Made by a program: the position numbers and the translations under genes. 6,315 nucleotides of DNA, from contig JANYAW010000276.1 of NCBI GenBank assembly GCA_025361105.1, forward strand, positions 1 through 6,315, written 5' to 3'. The notes below the pieces were generated by a model. The model saw only the letters and a program-made list of their open reading frames with translations. It was not told the DNA's origin and searched no databases. This DNA comes from Rhodocyclaceae bacterium. GTDB taxonomy: Bacteria > Pseudomonadota > Gammaproteobacteria > Burkholderiales > Rhodocyclaceae. The stretch's first letter is position 1; every line of letters begins with the position of its first letter. Below, piece by piece: positions 1 through 5,238 of the stretch.

Positions 1-701
1 AGCGAGTTTTCGCATACGCCTTCAAAACCAAGTTCACTGGCAACTGAGGCGCGGTCAATCGGATAAGTCGTTCCGGCCAACGCGGCCGCGCCCAAAGGCG
101 AGCGGTTGGTGCGTCGGCGCACATCGGCCATCCGTGCACGATCACGACTGAACATTTCGACATAGGCCATCAAGTGATGCCCGAATGTCACCGGCTGCGC
201 GATCTGAAGGTGCGTGAAGCCTGGCATCGGTGTCGCTGCGTGCGTTTCGGCGAGATCGATGAGTGAGTGCTGCAATGCCTGCAACAGCGGTTCGATTTCG
301 TCAATCGCATCACGTAGCCACAGCCGGATATCGGTGGCGACTTGGTCGTTGCGCGAGCGACCGGTATGCAGTCGTTTGCCGGCATCACCAATCAATGCTG
401 TTAATCGTCGCTCGATATTCAAATGCACATCTTCGGCATCCAGCGTCCATTCAAATTTTCCGCCTTCAATTTCCGTCACAATTTGTGCCATGCCGCGTTC
501 AATATCGGCCAAGTCGGTAGCGTTAATGATGTCTTGCCGACACAGCATTCGCGCATGCGCCAGCGAACCGCGAATGTCCTGTGGCCACATGCGTTGATCG
601 AAACTCACCGACGCGGTATAGCGTTTGACGAGACCGGAAACTGGCTCAGCAAATCGGCCAGACCATGCGACTGCAACTGCTTTTGACTGTTCTGCGCTCA
701 T
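1..701 (-). CDS. argH: Argininosuccinate lyase, N-terminal half (runs off the left edge)
   Basis: Cytoplasmic enzyme that cleaves argininosuccinate to arginine and fumarate, the last step of arginine biosynthesis; homotetramer of the fumarase/aspartase superfamily. About 233 codons are visible, roughly half of the usual ~460. Seen in order: WSGRF near residue 14, DIRGSLAHA, the substrate-binding EDVHLNIERR near 89-98, the LHTGRSRNDQVATD block near 110-123, and PGFTHLQIAQPVTF with the conserved His at about residue 164. The SSIMPQKKNP catalytic loop would lie outside the window. The frame is open from the ATG at 699-701 with no internal stop. No clear Shine-Dalgarno precedes this ATG; the leader carries two CTTCACTATT copies instead. 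It is transcribed divergently from the prenyl synthase gene. Wording of the conserved blocks resembles betaproteobacterial ArgH. Confidence 0.96.
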   Translation of the reverse strand, partial: MSAEQSKAVAVAWSGRFAEPVSGLVKRYTASVSFDQRMWPQDIRGSLAHARMLCRQDIINATDLADIERGMAQIVTEIEGGKFEWTLDAEDVHLNIERRLTALIGDAGKRLHTGRSRNDQVATDIRLWLRDAIDEIEPLLQALQHSLIDLAETHAATPMPGFTHLQIAQPVTFGHHLMAYVEMFSRDRARMADVRRRTNRSPLGAAALAGTTYPIDRASVASELGFEGVCENS

Positions 702-707
702 AACAAA

Positions 708-730
708 AATAGTGAAGGGTAATAGTGAAG
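708..730. repeat. 10-bp direct repeat in the argH leader
   Basis: AATAGTGAAG occurs at 708-717 and again at 721-730, a 13-bp period, immediately upstream of the argH ATG. On the argH strand it reads CTTCACTATT twice, at the place where a ribosome binding site would be expected. It could be a small operator or chance; nothing in the sequence decides between them. Confidence 0.4.
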
Positions 731-892
731 AATTACTGGCCTGCACACGGCGTATCACCAGCACCAACTGGCAAAACGCGACAAAAAAACGCGTGCATAT
801 GATGCGGGAGTATAGGTGAAAAGCCTCTAGGCACAGACCTTCCAGCGATTCAGCAGACAACACGTGCCATTCGCATTTATCGGATTTCTCAT

Positions 893-921
893 TTGACGTA
901 GCGACACGCGACACCTAACAT
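893..921 (+). promoter_or_regulatory. Sigma70-like promoter of the prenyl synthase gene
   Basis: TTGACG at 893-898 and TAACAT at 916-921 are separated by exactly 17 bp, matching the sigma70 consensus in 5 of 6 and 4 of 6 positions. Transcription would be expected to begin near 927-929, only about 8 nt before the TTG at 936 or 23 nt before the GTG at 951. It lies in the 234-bp gap between the divergent argH and the synthase gene. I saw no equally good promoter for argH in this gap. Confidence 0.6.
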
Positions 922-935
922 CGTGGTTTCCCTAA

Positions 936-1919
936 TTGCCTATTGAACTCGTGGATTCTGCAAACACTCAAGCATCAATTTCGTCTGACATGACTGCGGT
1001 GGACGCGGTAATTAGGCAACGCCTCCACTCCGATGTCGTATTGGTGCGCCAAGTTGCCGACTATATTATTGGCGCCGGTGGCAAGCGGATGCGACCGGCA
1101 CTGGTGCTGGCCGCCGCGCGCGCTTGTGGCTATGAAGGTGTGCATCACCACGAGTTGGCCGCTGTCATCGAATTTATCCACACGGCGACTTTGTTACACG
1201 ATGACGTGGTTGATGAATCGACGATGCGTCGAGGCGCGAAGACTGCCAATGCTGTTTTTGGCAATGCGGCAAGTGTTCTGGTTGGTGATTTTCTGTATTC
1301 GCGCGCATTTCAGATGATGTTGAGCGTGCCGAATCGACGCGTCATGGAAGTTTTGGCCGATGCCACCAATATCATCGCCGAAGGCGAAGTGCTGCAACTA
1401 ATGAACTGCCGCAATGCCGACTTGTCGGTCGACGAATATTTGCATGTAGTGCACTTCAAGACTGCGAAATTGTTCGAGGCGGCGGGGCGGCTAGGTGGCA
1501 TTGTCGCCAACGCGAATGATGAAATTGAAAATGGACTTGCCAACTATGGCAAGCATCTAGGCACCGCATTTCAAATCATTGATGACGTGTTGGACTACTC
1601 CGGCCATGAAGAACAAACCGGCAAGCATCTCGGCGATGATTTGGCCGAAGGCAAGACCACTTTGCCGCTGATTCACGTCATGAAAAGTGGGAATTCAGTG
1701 CAAGCGAAAGTTGTCCGCAACGCCATCGAACAAGGTAGTCGCGAAGATTTCGCTGATGTTCTGGCGGCGGTTCACGCCTGCGATGCGCTAGCCAAATCGC
1801 GCGTGCTTGGTGAAGCAGAAGCGAGCGCGGCAAAGCACTCGTTGGCACCGTTGGCAGATTCAATATTCAAGAAAACGCTGATAGAATTTGCTGACTTTGC
1901 GGTGCTCAGAAATTTCTAG
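936..1919 (+). CDS. ispB: Octaprenyl diphosphate synthase (IspB-type trans-polyprenyl synthase)
   Basis: Elongates farnesyl diphosphate with isopentenyl diphosphate units to make the side chain of ubiquinone/menaquinone; soluble, Mg2+-dependent homodimer. The 327-residue length fits the family (about 320-330). Seen: GGKRMRP at 48-54, first Asp-rich motif in LLHDDVVDE (DDVVD 89-93) followed by RRG at 98-100, GEVLQL at 150-155, KT at 175-176, second Asp-rich motif in FQIIDDVLD (DDVLD 216-220), and GDDLAEGKTTLP at 233-244. All catalytic motifs are intact. The start is uncertain. TTG at 936 is the first possible codon after an in-frame stop at 933; GTG at 951 is the alternative. The ATG at 990 is possible, but family members carry sequence aligning before it. 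None has a good ribosome binding site. The exact chain length cannot be read from the sequence. tRNA-Pro follows about 100 bp downstream. Confidence 0.93.
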   Translation: MPIELVDSANTQASISSDMTAVDAVIRQRLHSDVVLVRQVADYIIGAGGKRMRPALVLAAARACGYEGVHHHELAAVIEFIHTATLLHDDVVDESTMRRGAKTANAVFGNAASVLVGDFLYSRAFQMMLSVPNRRVMEVLADATNIIAEGEVLQLMNCRNADLSVDEYLHVVHFKTAKLFEAAGRLGGIVANANDEIENGLANYGKHLGTAFQIIDDVLDYSGHEEQTGKHLGDDLAEGKTTLPLIHVMKSGNSVQAKVVRNAIEQGSREDFADVLAAVHACDALAKSRVLGEAEASAAKHSLAPLADSIFKKTLIEFADFAVLRNF

Positions 1920-2025
1920 AACAAGGCCAACGTACCCAAACGTGCCTTTCTATCCCGAATTCGGAGCGACCCACATGCTTGCTGGATTGAATAACGCAAC
2001 CAAGTTTCCAGTAGCAATGCGCCGT

Positions 2026-2103
<78 letters not shown>

Positions 2104-2169
2104 TAATTCTTCAAGCCCAGCATGGCGTTTCGGGTATTTCTTGCGCTTTGCCACTTCTATCGAACCTGC

Positions 2170-2238
2170 TCTGTCCAAGCACTTGTCCAAACGCACTTGG
2201 ACAGAAATTGGACAAAAGAGCGGACACCATGTCCGCTC
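2170..2238. repeat. Phased array of six GTCCAA/GTCCGC hexamers in inverted orientations
   Basis: GTCCAA occurs at 2173 and 2185, its complement TTGGAC at 2197 and 2209, then GCGGAC at 2220 and GTCCGC at 2231. Start-to-start spacings are 12, 12, 12, 11 and 11 bp, close to one helical turn, so all sites would face the same side of the DNA. The longer arms are TCTGTCCAAG (2170-2179) with CTTGGACAGA (2196-2205), and TTGTCCAA (2183-2190) with TTGGACAA (2208-2215), which interleave rather than nest. Such spacing is typical of cooperative protein binding. Arm-type sites of a tyrosine integrase or an excisionase array are the likeliest explanation this close to a tRNA, but this is inference. Confidence 0.65.
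2212..2238 (-). terminator. Possible Rho-independent terminator for leftward transcripts
   Basis: GAGCGGAC (2218-2225) and GTCCGCTC (2231-2238) form a perfect 8-bp GC-rich stem with a 5-nt loop. Read on the minus strand the stem is followed by TTTTGT, a short U tract, so it could stop transcription of the XRE regulator gene that ends about 165 bp away. On the plus strand no U tract follows. The same bases are part of the phased hexamer array, so a protein-binding role is an alternative. Confidence 0.4.
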
Positions 2239-2404
2239 ATTGCAAACTATAGGTGTTGAATCAGCAGAAACCAAGCGGTGTTACACAACAGGTATGGCTG
2301 TTATCGAGTGACGGGGTAGTCTTTTTCACTGGTGGCACGCTTTGCTGTGCCTCAGCCCCCTTAGGAAAATTTTTCGGGCTTGTGAACTTTTGGATTGCGC
2401 CCGT

Positions 2405-2656
2405 CTATCTGGTTGGTAGGCGGGGGGTGAGTAGTACATAAGTTTGCACATTCAACGCGCACGCAAGCTTGTCGATGTTGTCTAGTGCAATATTACGTGC
2501 CCCACGCTCGACATGCGCAACAAACGTGCGGTGTAACTCTGCCTCTAGCGCCAAATCTTCCTGCGACCAGCCACGCTGCTTGCGCAAAAGGCGAAGATTT
2601 TCAGCAAGGATATCTCTTGCTGTCAGGGGCTGCGGCTTTGGGATGGTTGATCGCAC
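2405..2656 (-). CDS. Small XRE-family helix-turn-helix transcriptional regulator
   Basis: An 83-residue DNA-binding protein that is almost entirely one Cro/C1-type HTH domain, residues about 18-72. LRLLRKQRGWSQEDLALEAE forms the first helices, and the recognition region RTFVAHVERGARN (about 43-55) is followed by the DNIDKLACAL helix. This pattern is common in small phage, plasmid and restriction-control regulators, which bind operators as dimers. The start is GTG at 2654-2656. The frame closes at a stop at 2684-2686, so there is little room for another start, and no strong ribosome binding site is visible. A 6-17-6 promoter lies just upstream. The gene is divergent from the small secreted protein gene across a 170-bp gap with CTTTGAA repeats that could be its operators. 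Its target is unknown. Confidence 0.85.
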   Translation of the reverse strand: MRSTIPKPQPLTARDILAENLRLLRKQRGWSQEDLALEAELHRTFVAHVERGARNIALDNIDKLACALNVQTYVLLTPRLPTR

Positions 2657-2680
2657 ACATGCGATGGTGTTGCCATATCG

Positions 2681-2709
2681 CTTTTAAGTCAGCCGTGTTT
2701 GTGTCACAA
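2681..2709 (-). promoter_or_regulatory. Possible promoter of the XRE regulator gene
   Basis: On the minus strand TTGTGA (2704-2709) and TAAAAG (2681-2686) are separated by 17 bp, each matching the sigma70 consensus in 4 of 6 positions. Transcription would begin near 2674, about 18 nt before the GTG start. The match is moderate. Confidence 0.4.
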
Positions 2710-2728
2710 TTTAATTTGCATGATTGGA

Positions 2729-2804
2729 AAGTCTTTGAAATCCAGACTTAAGCAATAAAAAATCTGGCTTGCTTCAAAGCGTCTTAATCTTTGAAGTCTT
2801 TGAA
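2729..2804. promoter_or_regulatory. Operator-like CTTTGAA repeats in the divergent gap
   Basis: The 11-mer AAGTCTTTGAA occurs at 2729-2739 and 2794-2804. CTTTGAA is also found at 2789-2795 and inverted (TTCAAAG) at 2773-2779. CTTCAAAG (2772-2779) and CTTTGAAG (2789-2796) make a perfect 8-bp inverted repeat with a 9-bp spacer, a usual geometry for a dimeric regulator. The sites lie between the XRE gene and the secreted protein gene and end about 20 bp before the latter's ATG, so the XRE protein is a natural candidate to bind them. This is inference. Confidence 0.45.
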
Positions 2805-2826
2805 CTCGATTAAGTTGGAGGGCTTC

Positions 2827-3117
2827 ATGATTGGGCGAATTACCGTTGCCGTTTTTATCGCTGGCTTTGCAATATCCGTTCATGCGGGAGAAATAAATCC
2901 GAATGCACCCGCAGAAACTTGGCGAAGCAAAGCGAGCAGTGATAGGCTTGCTTATGCGACTATGACAACGGTAATGTGTAGGCATACAGGTTGCAACGGT
3001 CTCGCGGTCAACGCATGTATGAACGAAGTTACGCGACCGCCTGCTCCGCCCGGACTTAGTAGCCTGACTATTGGCGAGATCGCAATTAAATGTATAAAGA
3101 TACTCAACGGACAGTAG
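2827..3117 (+). CDS. Small exported protein of unknown function with four cysteines
   Basis: I do not recognise this 96-residue product. Residues 1-20 look like a Sec signal peptide: MIGR, then a hydrophobic stretch TVAVFIAGFAISV ending in the AxA-like HA before Gly-21. The mature part is about 76 residues with Cys at 51, 56, 64 and 89, an even number suited to two periplasmic disulfides, and a PPAPP turn near 71-75. The start is ATG at 2827 because GGAGGG at 2817-2822 is a strong ribosome binding site a few bases upstream. An ATG at 2791 in frame would put 12 polar residues in front of the signal peptide and lacks such a site. It is followed on the same strand by the zinc-ribbon membrane protein gene after about 88 bp, so the two may be co-transcribed. 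Confidence 0.75.
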   Translation: MIGRITVAVFIAGFAISVHAGEINPNAPAETWRSKASSDRLAYATMTTVMCRHTGCNGLAVNACMNEVTRPPAPPGLSSLTIGEIAIKCIKILNGQ

Positions 3118-3205
3118 CCAGCGTAATCACTGTAAAAGTTGCCGTCCACGTCTCAACCAAAAGTGCGCTCAGCAAGACATGGCGGACCATAAGAAGGGCA
3201 ATCTA

Positions 3206-4084
3206 ATGGCGTTAACTTTGTGTCCAGAATGTCAAGGGAAAGTATCCGACCAAGCCTCTGCCTGTCCCCACTGTGGCTTTCCGGTCAAGTCGAAGATAGC
3301 CGACAAGCCAGTTGCGAAGCCAAGCCTTATTGAGAGCAATTCGTACTCTGGCGAGCAAAACAAGCCGCATCAAGACTTTCGTCCACCCGTTGCCAAGCCT
3401 CTTCAATCATCAGAAATGAACTTGGCTACGAAGCCAAGGGAAAATGTTTTGGCTATTTCGTTTTACCTAGTTTTGGTCGGAATATGTTGCTTCATTGTCA
3501 TTATGTATTTTGTTACTCATGCAAACCCAGTGTCCAAACGGAATGAAATATCAGAATCTGTCATTGATTCTCGCGTAGCGCGGAACGAAGCACAGATCGT
3601 CATATTTAATAGGTTGATGGAGGAGAAAAAATATTGGGATGCACGGAATTTCGCGATAAAAAATATTGACGTTTCTGATAAAAAAAATACTTTAATCGCA
3701 GATGCTGAAATCAAGGCATATCTTCAGACAATCAATGACCCAAAGGCATCAAGAGATAAAAGGAACAAAGCGCTCACCAGTCTCGCGAGCGATTACCCCG
3801 ATCATGCAAAACCCTATGCTGAGGCAGCAAAGCGTGCTGAGCTTGAGATATTGAACTCTAGCCAAGTTCAAGGGCAGACTGTCGTAAATAAGTATGCAGC
3901 CAAAGCACGAAAGGAGGGCGTTTCCCTTGGAATGGTTCCCGAGGAAGTACTTATGAGTAGTTGGGGACAGCCGAACGGAAAAAGCAGGTCTACAAGTACA
4001 TTCGGTGGTGTGGAATCTTGGTATTACTCATCAGGAAGCAGCCTCATTTTTACTGATGGCCGACTGACTCAGATCAACAATTAG
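3206..4084 (+). CDS. Zinc-ribbon membrane protein with SmpA/OmlA-like C-terminal domain
   Basis: A 292-residue protein in three parts. Residues 6-23 hold CPEC...CPHC (Cys 6, 9, 20, 23), a zinc ribbon. A polar Pro/Lys/Ser linker (about 28-78) leads to one membrane span at about 81-104. Then comes a charged, mostly helical region (about 110-235). The last ~55 residues run GMVPEEVLMSSWGQPNG, then a W-Y pair and IFTDGRLTQI; this is the pattern of the small BamE/SmpA-OmlA-like fold (G-M-x-x-x-E-V, W-G-x-P, final strand with GRL). With the ribbon before a single span, it would expose the C-terminal part to the periplasm. The start is ATG at 3206, eight bases after AAGAAGGG; the upstream in-frame ATG at 3179 has a weaker site. 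The base composition is more AT-rich than in the backbone genes. Its job is unknown; domain calls are by pattern only. Confidence 0.85.
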   Translation: MALTLCPECQGKVSDQASACPHCGFPVKSKIADKPVAKPSLIESNSYSGEQNKPHQDFRPPVAKPLQSSEMNLATKPRENVLAISFYLVLVGICCFIVIMYFVTHANPVSKRNEISESVIDSRVARNEAQIVIFNRLMEEKKYWDARNFAIKNIDVSDKKNTLIADAEIKAYLQTINDPKASRDKRNKALTSLASDYPDHAKPYAEAAKRAELEILNSSQVQGQTVVNKYAAKARKEGVSLGMVPEEVLMSSWGQPNGKSRSTSTFGGVESWYYSSGSSLIFTDGRLTQINN

Positions 4085-4186
4085 CCTCATTTTTCTAGCC
4101 TAAGAAGCCCTAAAGTTGGCGGATTTTGAGTCGCAGATGCGCTACATGGCTCGGTCGAGGGTGTCCAAAGCTGCCAAGGCCGCGTC

Positions 4187-4393
4187 CTACTTTACAGTTA
4201 GTTCATCGACACTCGCCAGCCACTCCCTAACAGCCCGCATGCCATCGCCGTACAAACCATCCGCCATGTTCGCCCATGCTTGCGGCGGAATTGCTGGATA
4301 GCACTCGCGCAATAGCCGCCGCCGTGCCTCGGCCTTGGCCGTAACCCTCTCTTTACGCAGCGCTAGAACTGATTCCCACGAACGCTTTCTCAT
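4187..4393 (-). CDS. Small basic protein of unknown function, second gene of an overlapping pair
   Basis: I do not recognise this product. From the ATG at 4391-4393 it has 68 residues: a very basic N-terminus (MRKRSWESVLALRKERVTAK, then several Arg) and a second part with YPAIPPQAW and a WLASVDEL helix. That ATG is chosen because GAGGA lies eight bases upstream; another in-frame ATG at 4406-4408 would add five residues but has no clear site. The frame is open further upstream, but that part overlaps the preceding gene and lacks coding character. It overlaps the end of the upstream gene by about 41 bp, so translational coupling is likely. The reading frame stays open for 14 codons past the TAG stop at 4187-4189. 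Confidence 0.7.
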   Translation of the reverse strand: MRKRSWESVLALRKERVTAKAEARRRLLRECYPAIPPQAWANMADGLYGDGMRAVREWLASVDELTVK

Positions 4394-4766
4394 TGGCTGA
4401 TTCCTCATTGAGTCGGTGCAGGGTCGCTGCCGTGGCGACGAATTGCGCTTGGCAGCGCAGGGCAACCGCCGCAAACGTGCGCCGTTGATCGGACGTGCCA
4501 GTAGTAGCGTCACGGAAAAAACGCAGGGCGGCAACTTCAAGAATCGCAAGCTGGTCAGCCATTGCATCTTTGATAGCTTCTGGCGTTCGCAATTCGCGGT
4601 TACGTTGCGTCAGTGCGTCGAAGTCGGCACGGGCGCAAAGTAATGGATCGTCACCACGCAGGACGGCCAGTAGCGTGGCTTTGGCTTCCTTATGATCCGT
4701 TGCCAATGTGGCGGTGCGACCGGATTGCCGTCCTTGTAACACTCGCTGTATCAAGTCTTGACTCAT
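4353..4766 (-). CDS. Helical soluble protein of unknown function, first gene of an overlapping pair
   Basis: I do not recognise this 137-residue product. It is rich in Ala, Arg, Gln and Leu, with no membrane span or signal peptide, and looks mostly alpha-helical: EAIKDAMADQLAILEVAALRF around 63-83 and RRTFAAVALRCQAQFVATAATL around 95-116. Cys at 44 and 105 are isolated. The ATG at 4764-4766 has an excellent ribosome binding site, AAGGA six bases upstream on the minus strand, which fixes the start. It overlaps the downstream small basic gene, so they form a leftward two-gene unit. Both are transcribed away from the repeat-rich gap 4788-5089, suggesting their promoter lies in that gap. I see no clear -35/-10 pair there. 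The pairing suggests a functional link but gives no function. Confidence 0.8.
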   Translation of the reverse strand: MSQDLIQRVLQGRQSGRTATLATDHKEAKATLLAVLRGDDPLLCARADFDALTQRNRELRTPEAIKDAMADQLAILEVAALRFFRDATTGTSDQRRTFAAVALRCQAQFVATAATLHRLNEESANEKAFVGISSSAA

Positions 4767-4787
4767 TTTCTGTCCTTCGTGCGTTTT

Positions 4788-5089
4788 TGCGGTTTTGTTG
4801 CGAGTTTGATCGCTGCCAAACTCGCAAGGTCTATGGCTCGCAAATCCTTGTTAATACAGGGATTTGCATAGTCTACCCTCATCTTTGCGAGTTTGCGAGT
4901 TTGTTTCCCGTCCATCGGTGGGGGGTAGCCATATAGGTGTGTGTAGGGGTGTCCTCGCCATAGGCCATATATCCCCCCATTCTTGAGTGGTGAACAAACT
5001 CGCAAACTCGCAGAAGATGGTTAAAGCCCCTATTGGCAAGGGTTTGCGGGTGCGAGTTTGAGAAAATGAAACTCGCAACAAACCCGCAA
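4788..5089. repeat. Iteron-like family of GCGAGTTTG repeats, direct and inverted
   Basis: Exact GCGAGTTTG occurs at 4800, 4887, 4895 and 5052, and its complement CAAACTCGC at 4817, 4995 and 5003, with AAACTCGC at 5069. Variants include TGCGGTTTTG (4788), TTTGCGGG (5043) and AAACCCGC (5080). TTGCGAGTTTG (4798-4808) faces CAAACTCGCAA (4817-4827) across 8 bp. The 18-bp arms 4886-4903 and 4995-5012, each a tandem 8-bp repeat, are perfectly complementary across 91 bp. TGCGAGTTT (5051-5059) faces AAACTCGCA (5069-5077) across 9 bp. Repeats of this number and orientation suit binding by a replication initiator or another multi-site protein. Confidence 0.8.
4840..4867. repeat. Perfect 28-nt hairpin with 4-nt loop
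   Basis: GCAAATCCTTGT (4840-4851) and ACAGGGATTTGC (4856-4867) pair over 12 bp with one G-T wobble around the loop TAAT. No U tract follows on either strand, so it is not a standard terminator. Its GCAAAT ends echo the neighbouring CGCAAA repeats. It could be a cruciform-forming or single-strand origin-like structure, or a binding palindrome. Confidence 0.6.
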
Positions 5090-5148
5090 CCGCAGCATTT
5101 GTCACGGTCATTCCAATGCGAGCGGCGTAGAATTGCCGTCGTGCGGCG

Positions 5149-5164
5149 CAGCCCGGCCGGGCTG
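5149..5164. repeat. 16-bp GC-rich palindrome
   Basis: CAGCCCGGCCGGGCTG is perfectly self-complementary and lies about 75 bp before the start of the rightward unknown gene. It may be an operator; with such a GC-rich sequence, chance is also possible. Confidence 0.4.
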
Positions 5165-5238
5165 ATGTCAAGGATTTCCGCCCCTTGGCCTCGCCGCACA
5201 CTCCACCCTCGGCGGACGGCTTGCGGAGGCCGCTTGAT

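Larger units (their letters stand above)
4767..5238. other. 470-bp intergenic region, repeat rich, between divergent unknown genes
   Basis: No gene is convincing here. Most of it is occupied by copies of a TTGCGAGTTTG-type repeat in both orientations (4788-5089), a long hairpin (4840-4867), a large dyad (4886-5012) and a 16-bp GC palindrome (5149-5164). Minus-strand frames are open across parts of it, including one that joins the gene at 4766 through an ATGA overlap, but they lack ribosome binding sites and are shaped by the repeats. Position between divergent transcription units and density of repeats suggest an origin of replication, or a regulatory or recombination region of the element. 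Confidence 0.5.

Noticed and set aside
214..686. Several plus-strand frames across 200-690
   Set aside because: They are shadows of argH, which is read on the other strand with full family motifs.
1979..2025. Promoter for tRNA-Pro (TTGAAT with TAGCAA)
   Set aside because: The spacer is 19 bp and the -10 match is only three of six, too weak to annotate.
2334..2351. GGCAC/GTGCC hairpin as a terminator
   Set aside because: The stem has a mismatch and no U tract follows on either strand.
4040..4094. AGCCTCATTTTT repeated at 4040-4051 and 4083-4094, as a terminator or insertion duplication
   Set aside because: No hairpin accompanies either copy and one copy lies within coding sequence; likely chance or a minor duplication.
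4763..5005. 80-residue minus-strand frame ending in an ATGA overlap with the gene at 4766
   Set aside because: It needs a TTG start inside the repeat array, has no ribosome binding site, and its sequence is largely dictated by the GCGAGTTTG repeats. The overlap is probably chance, though the coupling geometry is noted.
4788..5089. CRISPR array
   Set aside because: The repeats are 8-11 bp, mixed in orientation and irregularly spaced, with no spacer-repeat periodicity and no cas genes.
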